Program-made: the position numbers and the translations under genes
Notes under the pieces: generated by a model
What the model was told of the DNA's origin: nothing
What the model saw: only the letters and a program-made list of their open reading frames with translations
Database searches by the model: none
In this document: piece by piece, positions 8,824 to 18,180 of the stretch
Layout of the letters: each line of letters begins with the position of its first letter
Position numbering within the stretch: the first letter of the stretch is position 1
Assembly (NCBI GenBank): GCA_002292215.1
Contig: DBBN01000068.1
Span: 1-39,153 of the forward strand
DNA: 39,153 nucleotides
Direction of reading: 5' to 3'
Source: Glaciecola sp. UBA983
GTDB taxonomy: Bacteria > Pseudomonadota > Gammaproteobacteria > Enterobacterales > Alteromonadaceae

Positions 8824-10656
8824 ATGTGTGGAATAGTGGGCGCTGTTGCCGAACGTAATGTTGTTGAAATTTTAATTGAAGGCTTAAGACGTCTTGAATA
8901 CCGCGGTTATGATTCTGCTGGGGTGGCATTATTAAGCCCGAATGGCGAATTTTCTCGTGTCCGTCGTATTGGTAAAGTGCAAGCCTTAGCGGATGCCATT
9001 ACCGATGAAAATGGTGTGGGTTCAACAGGGATTGCACACACACGTTGGGCGACGCATGGTGGTGTTACCGAAAACAACGCCCATCCTCATGCTTCATCTG
9101 ATCGTATTGCGGTAGTCCACAACGGTATTATCGAAAACTTTGCAGACTTGCGCATGCGTTTGCGTGACAAAGGCTACACTATCAGCACTGATACTGACAC
9201 AGAAACGATTGCCCATACGGTGCATTCGTTATTAGACACTAACGATACGTTGTTAGCTGCGGTACAAGAGGCCGTGACTCAGTTTACAGGGGCGTATGGC
9301 ACGGTGATCATGGATCGTGAAGATCCTTCACGCGTTATTGTTGCGCGTTCAGGTAGTCCGTTGGTGATTGGTTTGGGTGTGGGTGAAAACTTTATCGCTT
9401 CAGATCAGATGGCGTTGTTACCTGTTACACGTCGTTTTATTTTCCTTGAAGAAGGTGATGTGGCTGAAATCACACGTCGTGAAGTTAATATTTTTGATGT
9501 GGATGGTCTTCCTGTTGTTCGCGAGATCGTAGAATCAACGGTAGAGCACGATGCAGGCGATAAAGCCGGTTATCGTCATTATATGCTTAAAGAAATCTAT
9601 GAACAGCCAACGGTATTGCGTAATGCGTTAGCTGGGCGCGTCAGTTTGGATGGTTTAGCGCCAGGTATTTTTGGTGAAAACGCAGATGAACTGCTGAGTA
9701 AAATCAAACATGTACAGATCATAGCCTGTGGTACGTCATACCATGCAGGCATGACTGCTCGTTATTGGTTAGAGCAATACGCGAATGTGTCGTGTAATGT
9801 TGAAATAGCGTCTGAATTTAGATACCGCAAATCAGTTGTCCACCCGAATAGCTTATTGGTCACGATTTCCCAATCCGGTGAAACGGCGGATACATTAGCA
9901 GCACTGCGTTTAGCCAAAGAATTGGGTTATACCGCCAGCTTAACCATTTGTAATGTGGCGGGTTCATCATTAGTGCGTGAATCTGATATGGCGTTTATGA
10001 CCAAAGCGGGCGCTGAAATTGGTGTTGCATCGACCAAAGCATTTACGACACAGTTGGGTGCGTTCTTAATGCTGACATTAGCACTAGGACAACACAATGG
10101 TATGAGTGATGTGGCGCGAACAGATATTTTAGCGGGTTTGCAAAGTTTGCCATCTAAACTCGAAGAAACCTTAGCGTTAGCAGACGAAATCGCAGATTTA
10201 GCGGAAGAGTTTGCCGATAAACATCATTCATTGTTTTTGGGACGTGGAGAGCAATATCCTATCGCAATGGAAGGGGCACTGAAACTTAAAGAAATCTCTT
10301 ATATTCATGCCGAAGCCTATGCCTCTGGTGAGTTAAAACATGGCCCTTTGGCGTTAATTGATGATGAGATGCCAGTGATAGTCGTGGCGCCGAATAACGA
10401 ACTACTAGAAAAACTTAAATCAAACGTTGAAGAAGTGCGTGCTCGCGGTGGGATCATGTATGTGTTTGCTGACAAAGATGCGCATTTTGAGTCAGATGAA
10501 ACAATGCGAGTCATTAATGTGCCCCATTGTGCTGAGTCGGTTGCACCGATTATCTACACTATCCCGTTGCAGTTGTTGTCATACTATGTGGCATTGATTA
10601 AAGGCACGGATGTGGATCAGCCTCGGAATTTGGCGAAGTCCGTTACGGTGGAGTAA
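8824..10656 (+). CDS. glmS: Glutamine--fructose-6-phosphate aminotransferase
   Basis: 610 residues, full length. It makes glucosamine-6-phosphate from fructose-6-phosphate and glutamine, the first committed step to UDP-GlcNAc. The class-II glutaminase domain starts with the catalytic cysteine after Met (MCGIVGAV) and has [13 protein letters not shown] residues near 75 and HNGIIEN. Two SIS domains follow, with [19 protein letters not shown], and [26 protein letters not shown]. The C-terminus [11 protein letters not shown] is the family signature. The Shine-Dalgarno GGAGAAA is at 8812-8818. No glmS ribozyme is expected or seen: glmR ends 2 nt upstream. Confidence 0.98.
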   Translation: MCGIVGAVAERNVVEILIEGLRRLEYRGYDSAGVALLSPNGEFSRVRRIGKVQALADAITDENGVGSTGIAHTRWATHGGVTENNAHPHASSDRIAVVHNGIIENFADLRMRLRDKGYTISTDTDTETIAHTVHSLLDTNDTLLAAVQEAVTQFTGAYGTVIMDREDPSRVIVARSGSPLVIGLGVGENFIASDQMALLPVTRRFIFLEEGDVAEITRREVNIFDVDGLPVVREIVESTVEHDAGDKAGYRHYMLKEIYEQPTVLRNALAGRVSLDGLAPGIFGENADELLSKIKHVQIIACGTSYHAGMTARYWLEQYANVSCNVEIASEFRYRKSVVHPNSLLVTISQSGETADTLAALRLAKELGYTASLTICNVAGSSLVRESDMAFMTKAGAEIGVASTKAFTTQLGAFLMLTLALGQHNGMSDVARTDILAGLQSLPSKLEETLALADEIADLAEEFADKHHSLFLGRGEQYPIAMEGALKLKEISYIHAEAYASGELKHGPLALIDDEMPVIVVAPNNELLEKLKSNVEEVRARGGIMYVFADKDAHFESDETMRVINVPHCAESVAPIIYTIPLQLLSYYVALIKGTDVDQPRNLAKSVTVE

Positions 10657-10664
10657 GAATTGAT

Positions 10665-10684
10665 GCACCGAAGGGTGCTTCTTT
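10665..10684 (+). terminator. Possible weak terminator after glmS
   Basis: A GCACC/GGTGC hairpin with a GAAG loop (10665-10678) starts 9 nt after the glmS stop and is followed by TTCTTTC. The flanking AAGAA (10655-10659) can pair with TTCTT, extending the stem past a bulge. The run of T is poor, so this is tentative. Confidence 0.4.
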
Positions 10685-10722
10685 CGACCGGTTTAAGGCG
10701 CTCTGCTAATAATTAAATACTT

Positions 10723-11688
10723 TTAAAAAGAAGCGTAGTATAAATACGTTGTATAAATAAAGAATGTTATTAGCAACAATGCTCCTTCAAATCGGTTAAT
10801 TCTTCCTTGTTTTTTGATACCAATACCTAATATTAGCAAGGAGAGTGTTAGAGCCATCATTAGTGTCCAGTCACGACTTATTACTTCTGGAGTAATTTCC
10901 ATGGGCTGAACAAGTGCTGCCAAACCTATCACAGCGAGCGTATTAAATAAATTTGAGCCAATGATATTGCCTAATGCCATATCGTTCTCGCCTTTTTTAA
11001 TTGCGACTAAGGATGATGCAAGTTCGGGCAACGACGTACCAATGGCAACTACGGTTAACCCAATAACTAAATCACTTATACCTAACCCTTGAGCTATATA
11101 AACGGCGCCATATACAAGCATTCTTGACGCAGCTATTAGCAATATCAAGCCTATTACTAACCACATGATCGCTTTTTTTATGCTAATAATATTGTTATTT
11201 AACTCATTCTTTAAATCATTAGCGATTTGGTCTTGTGGGTTACGCATACCTTGAAATATAGACCATAGGATCACTAATATAAAAGCTACTAATAAATAAC
11301 ATGCATCGAAGCGACTGAGTTGGTTATCTGATATTAGCCAGCCGACGAGCATAGTAATCCCAAATAGAATTGGAAGTTCTTTTTTGATAACTTCAGACCT
11401 TACTATTATAGGATTAATTAGCGCCACCAAACCGATTATTAAGGCTATGTTCGCAATATTCGAACCAAAAGCGTTGCCTAATGCTAATGTCGAATTACCA
11501 TTTGCTGCGGCTGTCACCGAAACGACTAATTCTGGCGACGATGTGCCGAACCCAACCACCACCATCCCTATTAACAAAGGTGGCATACCTAAATAGCGAG
11601 CGACAACAGCAGAACCTTCTACGAATCTGCTAGCGCTATAAATTAACAGGATAAAACCAAGCACTAAAAATGTGACTGCTAGCATCAT
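10723..11688 (-). CDS. Calcium/sodium antiporter (CaCA family, YrbG-like)
   Basis: 321 residues and about ten membrane helices. The two alpha repeats that define the CaCA family are clear: GFGTSSPELVVSVTAA with LGNAFGSNIANIA in the first half, and AIGTSLPELASSLVA with LGNIIGSNLFNTLAV in the second. The acidic and polar residues lining the cation path (E in SPEL/LPEL, N in GSN) are intact. ATG 11688 has a strong GGAG about 9 nt upstream. It is convergent with glmS and divergent from the macA-like gene, so it is probably monocistronic. Confidence 0.93.
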   Translation of the reverse strand: MMLAVTFLVLGFILLIYSASRFVEGSAVVARYLGMPPLLIGMVVVGFGTSSPELVVSVTAAANGNSTLALGNAFGSNIANIALIIGLVALINPIIVRSEVIKKELPILFGITMLVGWLISDNQLSRFDACYLLVAFILVILWSIFQGMRNPQDQIANDLKNELNNNIISIKKAIMWLVIGLILLIAASRMLVYGAVYIAQGLGISDLVIGLTVVAIGTSLPELASSLVAIKKGENDMALGNIIGSNLFNTLAVIGLAALVQPMEITPEVISRDWTLMMALTLSLLILGIGIKKQGRINRFEGALLLITFFIYTTYLYYASF

Positions 11689-12148
11689 GGTTTTAATTCT
11701 CCTTGTAATAACTTATTTTTCATATGGGGACTAAAAAGTGCTGATATGTGAGTTAAGAAAATAGCTTTAAATTTGCAGCGTGTATACGTTGCATCTTTGA
11801 AGGTAATAAATGCATATTGCATGGCAAAGATTCGTACACAAATAGTATAATTCAAGTTCATTACTTAGCAATCTAATCAGACTCTAAAACGGCGAATATT
11901 CATCTGGTCTCCTGGTAAATGATAGTCCAAAAAATACGTGTAAAAAAATGCATAGCGCAAATTTGCACAGTCACAGTGCGCAACTAAATATACAGAAAAA
12001 AAATTGACCTACTGTACATAACAAGCCTATGGTTTATGTATGTTCGGATATGTTTGTACATCGATTACTGTCCTCGCGACAAAAGTTGCTAGCTATGCCG
12101 ATACAGCCAAATTTCACCTTCTATAAGCAAAAAATAGAGACTTGTTCA
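11689..12148. promoter_or_regulatory. Divergent intergenic region, antiporter / MacA-like adaptor
   Basis: About 460 bp without a convincing gene. TTGACC (12004-12009) with an 18-nt spacer to TATGGT (12028-12033) is a fair promoter for the export operon and would leave a leader of roughly 110 nt before ATG 12149. Just upstream, GCGCAA occurs twice as a direct repeat (11955-11960 and 11978-11983), with TTGCAC (11963-11968) in between pairing with GTGCGCAA (11976-11983). That could be a regulator site. No regulator gene is adjacent. Confidence 0.4.
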
Positions 12149-13447
12149 ATGTCATCAGATAAGCAAAAAGTGGTTGGTCGACACGAAGCCGATATTCGTC
12201 AAACCTTGGGTATTAATCGCGCAAATGTTACTCAGCGCTTTTTCTGGAAATGGTTGTTGGTTGCTGTGGGGCTGTTGAGTATTATCATAGTTACATGGCA
12301 AATAATAGGCGATGGAAAGGCACACACTGCACAATACAAAACCACTAATGTAAGTCGTGGCTCATTGAGTATAACGGTGACGGCCACCGGAACATTGCAA
12401 CCGGTTAATCAGGTAGAGGTGGGCTCTGAAATTTCTGGCACGATCAAAACGGTGTTGGTAGATTTTAACGATTATGTTAAACAGGGCCAAGTGCTAGCGC
12501 GGATGAATACCGATCAGTTGCAGGCCAAAGTTAACCAAGCAAAGGCCTCTCTTGATTCGGCTAACGCACAAGTTAAACAGGTTGAAGCGACGATTACCGA
12601 AACCCAAAAAATATTATTTCGTTCTCGGGAACTGGCTAAAACTGGGATGTGTTCACAACAGGATTGTGATGCTGCGCAGGCGTCTTACGATCGGGCGGTG
12701 GCTAATTTAGCAAGCGCAAAAGCACAGACTGTTCAGTCCCAAGCTGCACTTGATGCTGAATTAACAACGCTGGCAAAAGCCACCATACATTCACCCATAG
12801 ACGGTATTGTTTTGATCCGCGATGTTGAACCGGGTCAGACGATGGCCGCTTCTTTTCAAACTCCGGTAATGTTTACCTTAGCCGAAAATCTTACCCAAAT
12901 GGAATTACATGTAGATGTAGATGAAGCTGACGTTGGACAAATTGCGGTTGGCCAGCAGGCTTCGTTTACGGTAGATGCTTACGCTAACAAAACCTTTCCA
13001 GCCACCATAACTCAAGTGCACTTTGCATCGCAGACGGTAGATGGAGTGGTAACCTATGAAACTGTGCTTAGTGTGGACAATTCCGCTTTATTATTGCGCC
13101 CAGGAATGACTGCGACAGCAGATATTTTGGTTAAATACCTAGAAGATGTGCTGTTGGTTCCCAATGCTGCCTTACGTTTTACCCCTCCCGTCATGGTAGA
13201 ACAAACATCTAGTAATGGTGGCTTAATGAGAAGTTTAATACCTCGCCCTCCAAACGCGTCTAAAGCTCGTGATATTGTGGCAGCTAGTAATCAAAATGAA
13301 CAACAAGTGTGGTTACTGCAAGATGGTCAACCAACTGCAATATCGTTAAGTACGGGCGCTAGTAACGGGATATATACTGAAATTACTAGTGGTCAAATTG
13401 AGAGTGGTTTGACATTGATCATCGATACCATCAGTAGCGAAAAATAG
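12149..13447 (+). CDS. MacA-like periplasmic adaptor (HlyD/RND family) of ABC exporter
   Basis: About 432 residues from ATG 12149; an in-frame ATG at 12029 would add 40 residues that do not look like the family. A membrane helix at about 31-53 anchors it with the bulk in the periplasm. Lipoyl half-motifs flank a coiled-coil hairpin (about 124-208), followed by the beta-barrel part (VDVDEADVGQIAVGQQASFTV) and a membrane-proximal domain. The hairpin contains two cysteines, C168 and C173 (TGMCSQQDCDA), which could form a disulfide. It should bridge the ABC permease to a TolC-like channel, which is not encoded here. The ATPase gene follows after one base. Confidence 0.9.
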   Translation: MSSDKQKVVGRHEADIRQTLGINRANVTQRFFWKWLLVAVGLLSIIIVTWQIIGDGKAHTAQYKTTNVSRGSLSITVTATGTLQPVNQVEVGSEISGTIKTVLVDFNDYVKQGQVLARMNTDQLQAKVNQAKASLDSANAQVKQVEATITETQKILFRSRELAKTGMCSQQDCDAAQASYDRAVANLASAKAQTVQSQAALDAELTTLAKATIHSPIDGIVLIRDVEPGQTMAASFQTPVMFTLAENLTQMELHVDVDEADVGQIAVGQQASFTVDAYANKTFPATITQVHFASQTVDGVVTYETVLSVDNSALLLRPGMTATADILVKYLEDVLLVPNAALRFTPPVMVEQTSSNGGLMRSLIPRPPNASKARDIVAASNQNEQQVWLLQDGQPTAISLSTGASNGIYTEITSGQIESGLTLIIDTISSEK

Positions 13448-13448
13448 A

Positions 13449-14159
13449 ATGCAGAGTGAACAACAAATCTTGATAGAGCTCAAAAAAGTCAGCAAAGTGT
13501 ATGGTAAAGGACAGGCCAAAATGCAAGCACTGGGTGGCATCGACTTAGTCATTGAACGCGGCGATTTTGTCGCTGTAATGGGGCCAAGTGGTTCTGGCAA
13601 ATCGACCTGCATGAATGTATTAGGTTGTTTAGATACCCCTACCGCAGGTAATTACTTATTTGATGGCGTAGATGTAGGTACTTTAACGCGTGATCAGCGA
13701 GCTTTGCTGCGCCGTTATTACCTCGGTTTCGTGTTCCAGGGCTTTAATCTGCTCAATCGAACTTCTGCATTAGAAAATGTTGAACTACCATTGATATATA
13801 GAGGTATGGCAGCACGTGAACGTCGTGCGCATGCCTTAGACGCGCTTAAACTGGTTGGCTTAAATGGTTGGGAAGATCACACGCCTGGAGAGTTGTCTGG
13901 CGGGCAACAACAACGGGTTGCGATTGCTAGGGCGATTGTGACTAAACCCTCTGTATTGTTAGCCGACGAACCTACGGGCAATTTAGACTCATCGCGAAGC
14001 AGAGAAATTATGGAATTACTAAGTTCGTTTAATAGCGAGCAAGGCATTACCATTGTAATGGTGACTCACGAACCAGATATGGCTGCATTTGCAAAACGTC
14101 AAATTCACTTTCTAGATGGTTTGTTGGCTAGCGATGCAAGCTATAAAGGGCAAGTCTGA
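13449..14159 (+). CDS. ABC transporter ATPase (MacB/LolD type)
   Basis: 236 residues. Walker A GPSGSGKS at 45-52, Q-loop FQGFN (Q97), signature LSGGQQQR at 149-156, Walker B VLLADEP (169-175) and the H-loop VTHEP are all present, so it should hydrolyse ATP. It starts 1 nt after the adaptor gene and its TGA overlaps the permease ATG. In classical MacB the ATPase and permease are fused; here they are separate proteins, as in many Alteromonadales exporters of this class. Confidence 0.95.
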   Translation: MQSEQQILIELKKVSKVYGKGQAKMQALGGIDLVIERGDFVAVMGPSGSGKSTCMNVLGCLDTPTAGNYLFDGVDVGTLTRDQRALLRRYYLGFVFQGFNLLNRTSALENVELPLIYRGMAARERRAHALDALKLVGLNGWEDHTPGELSGGQQQRVAIARAIVTKPSVLLADEPTGNLDSSRSREIMELLSSFNSEQGITIVMVTHEPDMAAFAKRQIHFLDGLLASDASYKGQV

Positions 14160-15364
14160 TGTTATGGAATGCCTTATTGCTAGCCATGCGCGAAATACGT
14201 CGCAATGTGATGCGGTCGTTTCTCACGGTTCTGGGGATTGTTATTGGCGTCGCAGCGGTAATTATTATGGTAACCATTGGCGGTGGTGCCACGGTGCAGG
14301 TGACCGAACAAATTGCCAGTCTGGGCAGTAATCTATTAATGGTATCTCCAGGCCAACGAATGGGTATGGGGCAACGCTCGTCTGCGTCGGCATTTCGCGT
14401 GAATGATGCTGAAGCTATATTTAGAGAGATAGGAAATATTAGTGCTGTCGCCCCCTCCTCGTCGCAGACAGCCACCATTGTTTATGGCAATGAAAATTGG
14501 AGTACGAGTGTGGTCGGCTCTACTAATCAATTTTTTAGTGCGGGCAATTGGGTATTTAAAAGTGGGCGAGAGTTTACTGAAAATGAAATACGCGCTGGAA
14601 AAGCCCTATGTGTTGTTGGTGAAACGGTTCGAAAAGAACTGTTTGGTGAACAAATTCCACTCGGACAAAAAATCCGACTCGGTAAATTTGCTTGTGAAGT
14701 CATTGGTTTACTTGATGCAAAGGGGCAGTCAACGATGGGCTCGGATCAAGATGATCTTGTAATAGTGCCGCTGCGCACTTTTCAGCGTCGCTTAGCAGGC
14801 AATCAAGACGTCCGACTTATTCAAATCTCAGTTGAAGATGGGGCATCCACTGAAAAGGTCGAACAGGCCGTTACTCAACTTTTGCGCGAGCGTCGTCACA
14901 TATCTAGTAATGAAGAGGATGACTTTTCGGTAATGGACATGAAAGAGATTGCTAATATGCTTAGTGGCACGACTAAAGTGTTAACCATGTTATTAGGCGC
15001 GGTTGCTGCCGTGAGTTTACTGGTAGGAGGCATAGGCATTATGAATATTATGCTGGTATCTGTTACTGAGCGGACTCGTGAAATAGGTATTCGTTTAGCC
15101 ATTGGTGCCACGGAGCGTGAGGTGCTGTTACAGTTTTTAGTCGAAGCGGTGATGCTGTCTTCATTGGGTGGCGTCGTGGGGATCATACTGGCGTTAGCTG
15201 GGTCATTTGCGCTGACTGATTTGATGCAGATCCCCTTTGTATTTAATCTTGGGATCGTTGTCATTTCATTTTTGTTTTCTGCTGCGGTAGGAGTCATCTT
15301 TGGTTATTTTCCCGCTCGTAAAGCAGCACAACTCGATCCTATTGAGGCCTTAAGACATGAATAA
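14159..15364 (+). CDS. ABC transporter permease (MacB/FtsX family)
   Basis: 401 residues. One N-terminal membrane helix (about 20-42; FLTVLGIVIGVAAVIIMVTIGGG) leads to a large periplasmic MacB-PCD domain (about 45-250). Three C-terminal helices follow: one around GAVAAVSLLVGGIGIMNIML, then LVEAVMLSSLGGVVGIILAL, then IVVISFLFSAAVGVIFGYFP. The C-terminus PARKAAQLDPIEALRHE is the family hallmark. With its two partners it forms a tripartite efflux system; cargo (peptide, macrolide, lipid or siderophore) cannot be deduced. Confidence 0.94.
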   Translation: MLWNALLLAMREIRRNVMRSFLTVLGIVIGVAAVIIMVTIGGGATVQVTEQIASLGSNLLMVSPGQRMGMGQRSSASAFRVNDAEAIFREIGNISAVAPSSSQTATIVYGNENWSTSVVGSTNQFFSAGNWVFKSGREFTENEIRAGKALCVVGETVRKELFGEQIPLGQKIRLGKFACEVIGLLDAKGQSTMGSDQDDLVIVPLRTFQRRLAGNQDVRLIQISVEDGASTEKVEQAVTQLLRERRHISSNEEDDFSVMDMKEIANMLSGTTKVLTMLLGAVAAVSLLVGGIGIMNIMLVSVTERTREIGIRLAIGATEREVLLQFLVEAVMLSSLGGVVGIILALAGSFALTDLMQIPFVFNLGIVVISFLFSAAVGVIFGYFPARKAAQLDPIEALRHE

Positions 15365-15553
15365 AGGTAGGCTGGTGGAAATGACATTTGTAAATCGTCC
15401 ATTGAATATTTTTAGGTCAACCGCTAGCGCGAAGGTTGGTCGCACAGTGTCTTCTAGCACTCAAAAGTTAACTATTTGGATAAGTCTGTTATAATCCCGC
15501 CTGACCAGCAATCACGTCGATTGCATTGGCTTGACCTAAGACTAGGAATTACT

Positions 15554-16024
15554 TTGACTAATAATGATATTTTACGCCGTTTACGTTACACCTTTGATTT
15601 ATATAACGCCACTATGATCAAAATTTTTGCGTTAGCGGATTTGACTGTGACTGATGCGCAGATCAACGGCTGGCTCAAAAAAGATGATGATGAAGCCTTT
15701 ATCGCCATCACAGATACTGAGTTTGCGACATTTTTAAACGGGTTCATTAACCTTAAACGTGGCAAGCGTGAAGGTGAGCAGCCACTACCTGAATCACAAT
15801 TGAATAACAACATCGTCTTTCAGAAATTACGCATAGCGTTGAATTTGAAATCAGAAGATATCATTGATATTTTGTTGCTAGCTGAATTGCGTTTTAGCAA
15901 GCATGAGCTGGGTGCTTTTTTCCGTAAACCAGACAATAGACATTATCGTGAGTGTAAAGATCAGGTGTTACGTAATTTCCTTAAAGGCATACAAATGCAG
16001 TTACGTCCAGGTACTCCTAAGTAA
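15554..16024 (+). CDS. DUF1456 protein (YehS family)
   Basis: 156 residues from TTG 15554, preceded by AGGA at 15544-15547. The longer frame starting at 15476 adds residues unlike the family, so I choose the TTG, which aligns with the E. coli YehS start (NNDILRRLRYTFD). Two DUF1456 repeats are visible: one from NDILRRLRY to FATFLNGFI, and one from NNNIVFQKLRIALNL to CKDQVLRNFLKGI. Function unknown in the family. The 189 bp between it and the ABC permease holds no other gene I can support. Confidence 0.85.
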   Translation: MTNNDILRRLRYTFDLYNATMIKIFALADLTVTDAQINGWLKKDDDEAFIAITDTEFATFLNGFINLKRGKREGEQPLPESQLNNNIVFQKLRIALNLKSEDIIDILLLAELRFSKHELGAFFRKPDNRHYRECKDQVLRNFLKGIQMQLRPGTPK

Positions 16025-16036
16025 CCTGCCTAATTG

Positions 16037-16267
16037 TTATCGTATTAGTGGCTGGAGCATTGGTTCCAGCCCATTTAATTTTATCTCATACATTTGAGCT
16101 AATTGTTCCCCTAGCTTACCTTTAGGGTAGCCTTTTTTATTAAACCATACCAAATACGGTTCGGGTAAATGTAGTAATTTAGTGCCGGTATATTTGCCAA
16201 ATGGCATCGGCGTATTTATCAGTGCAATTAATTCTTGTTGCGCCCCATCTTCAAAATCAATATTCAT
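16037..16267 (-). CDS. DUF3820 small protein
   Basis: 76 residues, soluble. The family core is visible as MPFGKYTGTKLLHLPEPYLVWF followed by KGYPKGKLGEQLAQMYE. DUF3820 proteins are short and of unknown function; some are labelled quorum-sensing-regulated virulence factors, without support here. The gene is convergent with the DUF1456 gene (12-bp gap). It is downstream of hupE on the same strand with a 126-bp gap containing a palindrome (16304-16327), so it probably has its own promoter. Confidence 0.85.
   Translation of the reverse strand: MNIDFEDGAQQELIALINTPMPFGKYTGTKLLHLPEPYLVWFNKKGYPKGKLGEQLAQMYEIKLNGLEPMLQPLIR
16050..16085 (+). terminator. Terminator for the DUF1456 gene inside DUF3820
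   Basis: GGCTGGA (16050-16056) pairs with TCCAGCC (16065-16071) around an 8-nt loop and is followed on the plus strand by ATTTAATTTTAT. It would end transcription from the DUF1456 gene while lying in the 3' coding end of the convergent DUF3820 gene. The T-rich tract is imperfect. Confidence 0.5.
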
Positions 16268-16303
16268 CTTTGCATCACTTCAATTTATGATTAATACATA
16301 TTA

Positions 16304-16327
16304 TATATGTGAAATTTCACATGTATA
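16304..16327. promoter_or_regulatory. Palindrome upstream of DUF3820, similar to the ars operator
   Basis: The core ATGTGAAATTTCACAT (16307-16322) is a perfect 16-bp palindrome, and the symmetry continues outward with one mismatch. It lies about 40 bp before the DUF3820 start. Aligned with the palindrome before arsR (29239-29262) it matches at 19 of 24 positions. On the minus strand it is followed by TATAAT, so a bound protein would cover this promoter. Confidence 0.5.
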
Positions 16328-16393
16328 TTTAAATGTCTAGCGGATGAATTAAGTCTAAAACTGATCTTATTCATAGCCTGGTTTTGGACGTGT

Positions 16394-17602
16394 TTAATTA
16401 AAACTGCGAAGTACAAACCAATAACAACCTAAAGCAATGACGACATTGACTGTTGCCACTGTGGCTATTTTCTGTAATTTGGCATTCAATAACGTCATAA
16501 AAATAAAAGCGACACTTGCCATTAAGCAAAGTGCAAGTAACTGTCCTAATTCAACACCAATATTGAAAGAGAACAAGGCTAATCCTAATTTAGCTGAAGG
16601 TAAGCCAATCTCTCGTAACACCTCAGCAAAACCAAAACCATGAATAAAACCAAAGGTAGTGGTTAATAAAAATCGCGTTGAGTGGTTGTTATGATTGTTA
16701 ACTAACAATAAATAAGGGATGGCAACCAAGCTGATACCGACTAATGAAAGAAGTGGCAAACCCATATTCGTTATTAGTTTTAAGAGAATCAAAACAAACA
16801 TAGCAGCGACAACATAAATAACGACACTTTTATTGTGTAGCGTTTGAATTTTCTCTAAAGCCACTAAAACAATACTAAACCCGATTAGGGCCTCTATAGT
16901 TATCATGTTGGGTTGTATCCAACCGAGCACAGAGAGTGACAAGGTAATACTGTGGCCAAGGGTGAAGCCAGTAATAAGGATCAATGCTTGTGATAATTTA
17001 CGGCAAAGCAATAACAACGCGAGCAAAAAAACGAGGTGATCAGCGCCGATAAGAATATGTTCAACGCCTAGTGCAATATAGGTTTTTGCAGTATGCCAAT
17101 AACTTTCATTTTTATGGGTTAGGTTTAGCGTTTTTTGTCTGCTAGCATCGCTTAAAACAATCTCACTAGTTTCTCCTGAAACTATAATGAGTCGTGCATA
17201 GTGCAAATGAGACGGTATTATGTCAAAAAATCCATTCATCTGTATCTGTAACGACTCCCCAATTTGGCAATCGAATGAGGCTTCTAGCCGAGTAAAACCT
17301 TTACTTGCAGGTAATGAATATAAAGGTTTATTTACCTGACAAATTTTATCGTCAATGCTGGCTTTTATGTTGCCATCAAGATGCTCGATTAATAATTGTG
17401 ATAATTGTTTACTGGCATCAATACCGGGATCAGCCGCTAGACGAGTAATCTCACGAGATAAAATATTAAAACTAAGTGACAATTTCCCTTCATTTATTTG
17501 CCATTGAGAAAAGGACTGGCTACGGGTGTGAGCAGATGCAGACGCTTGATAAAAACATGTCCAGCAGAGTATTAACAAAATAAAAATTCTTTGATAAGTC
17601 AT
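16394..17602 (-). CDS. HupE/UreJ-family membrane protein
   Basis: 402 residues. A signal peptide (about 1-24, ending SASAH) and a periplasmic domain (about 25-170) are followed by about seven membrane helices. The family motifs are present: EHILIGADHLVFLLALLLL, GFTLGHSITLSLSVLGW and FGFIHGFGFAEVL with its conserved histidines. HupE and UreJ relatives are thought to transport nickel or other metals, but no hydrogenase or urease is nearby. As the last gene of an operon with a DUF3604 protein and two parvulin-like proteins, it more likely serves that system. Its ATG overlaps the preceding stop by 4 nt. Confidence 0.88.
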   Translation of the reverse strand: MTYQRIFILLILCWTCFYQASASAHTRSQSFSQWQINEGKLSLSFNILSREITRLAADPGIDASKQLSQLLIEHLDGNIKASIDDKICQVNKPLYSLPASKGFTRLEASFDCQIGESLQIQMNGFFDIIPSHLHYARLIIVSGETSEIVLSDASRQKTLNLTHKNESYWHTAKTYIALGVEHILIGADHLVFLLALLLLCRKLSQALILITGFTLGHSITLSLSVLGWIQPNMITIEALIGFSIVLVALEKIQTLHNKSVVIYVVAAMFVLILLKLITNMGLPLLSLVGISLVAIPYLLLVNNHNNHSTRFLLTTTFGFIHGFGFAEVLREIGLPSAKLGLALFSFNIGVELGQLLALCLMASVAFIFMTLLNAKLQKIATVATVNVVIALGCYWFVLRSFN

Positions 17603-18180
17603 TTTGTTTTTTCACTATTGATGTTGTCTGTTTCAGTTATCGCGCTTCGGTTTCTTAGCCAGAGTAAATAGTCACGTACTGCCTTATTACGTGCTATTTG
17701 CCTTAAAGCATTGGCAAAATCATCTTTGATATTTTCGAATGCTAAATCACCTAATTGCTGATCATCCGTGACTTGACTGGCGATCTTTTGTTGATATAGG
17801 TTGTATAGCTCCGCATCACTGTATTCTTTACTCGTGTGTTGAATTGAGATAGTTTCCAGTAAATTATTGACTATTAGTTGGCTAATTTGCGGTTGAAAAA
17901 TAATTCCTTGAGAAACGCCGTATTGAAATAACAATTCCTCCTCAGTTAAGCGATCCACAATAAGTTGATAATCAACCCGTTGCATTGGATAGGTTTTTTC
18001 ATCTTCCATCATGCTGACTGCTGTTAAATAGTCGATGCGTTTGATCGCACCATCGTTAACAAGAATAGCGTTGTCGTTATAATCGGCAGTAAAAATTTGA
18101 GGAGTGTAATTCACTGCAAAAAGGGCAATAAAGGTAGCTATAATAAGGCTAATAGTATAACTATATTGATATTTACTCAC
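17599..18180 (-). CDS. Short membrane-anchored parvulin-associated protein
   Basis: About 193 residues from GTG 18180, which overlaps the upstream stop by 8 nt; the frame extends further but that part duplicates the end of the upstream gene in another frame. One membrane helix (about 8-25; ISLIIATFIALFAVNY) is followed by a periplasmic helical domain. Segments such as LIVDRLTEEELLFQYGVSQGI resemble the SurA/PpiC N-terminal chaperone fold (read, deduced), but no rotamase domain is seen. A chaperone-like partner of the adjacent larger parvulin-like protein is the best guess. Confidence 0.65.
   Translation of the reverse strand: MSKYQYSYTISLIIATFIALFAVNYTPQIFTADYNDNAILVNDGAIKRIDYLTAVSMMEDEKTYPMQRVDYQLIVDRLTEEELLFQYGVSQGIIFQPQISQLIVNNLLETISIQHTSKEYSDAELYNLYQQKIASQVTDDQQLGDLAFENIKDDFANALRQIARNKAVRDYLLWLRNRSAITETDNINSEKTK

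Noticed and set aside
12029..12148. Longer start (ATG 12029) for the MacA-like adaptor
   Set aside because: The extra 40 residues do not look like the family, and the best promoter's -10 overlaps this ATG, so it would lie upstream of the transcript start.
16308..16321. CRP-like site TGTGA/TCACA in the DUF3820 palindrome
   Set aside because: The half-sites are 4 nt apart; CRP needs 6. The similarity to the ars operator explains the symmetry better.
16437..16643. Plus-strand frame of 68 codons inside hupE
   Set aside because: It is antisense to a clear HupE/UreJ coding region and resembles no protein I know.
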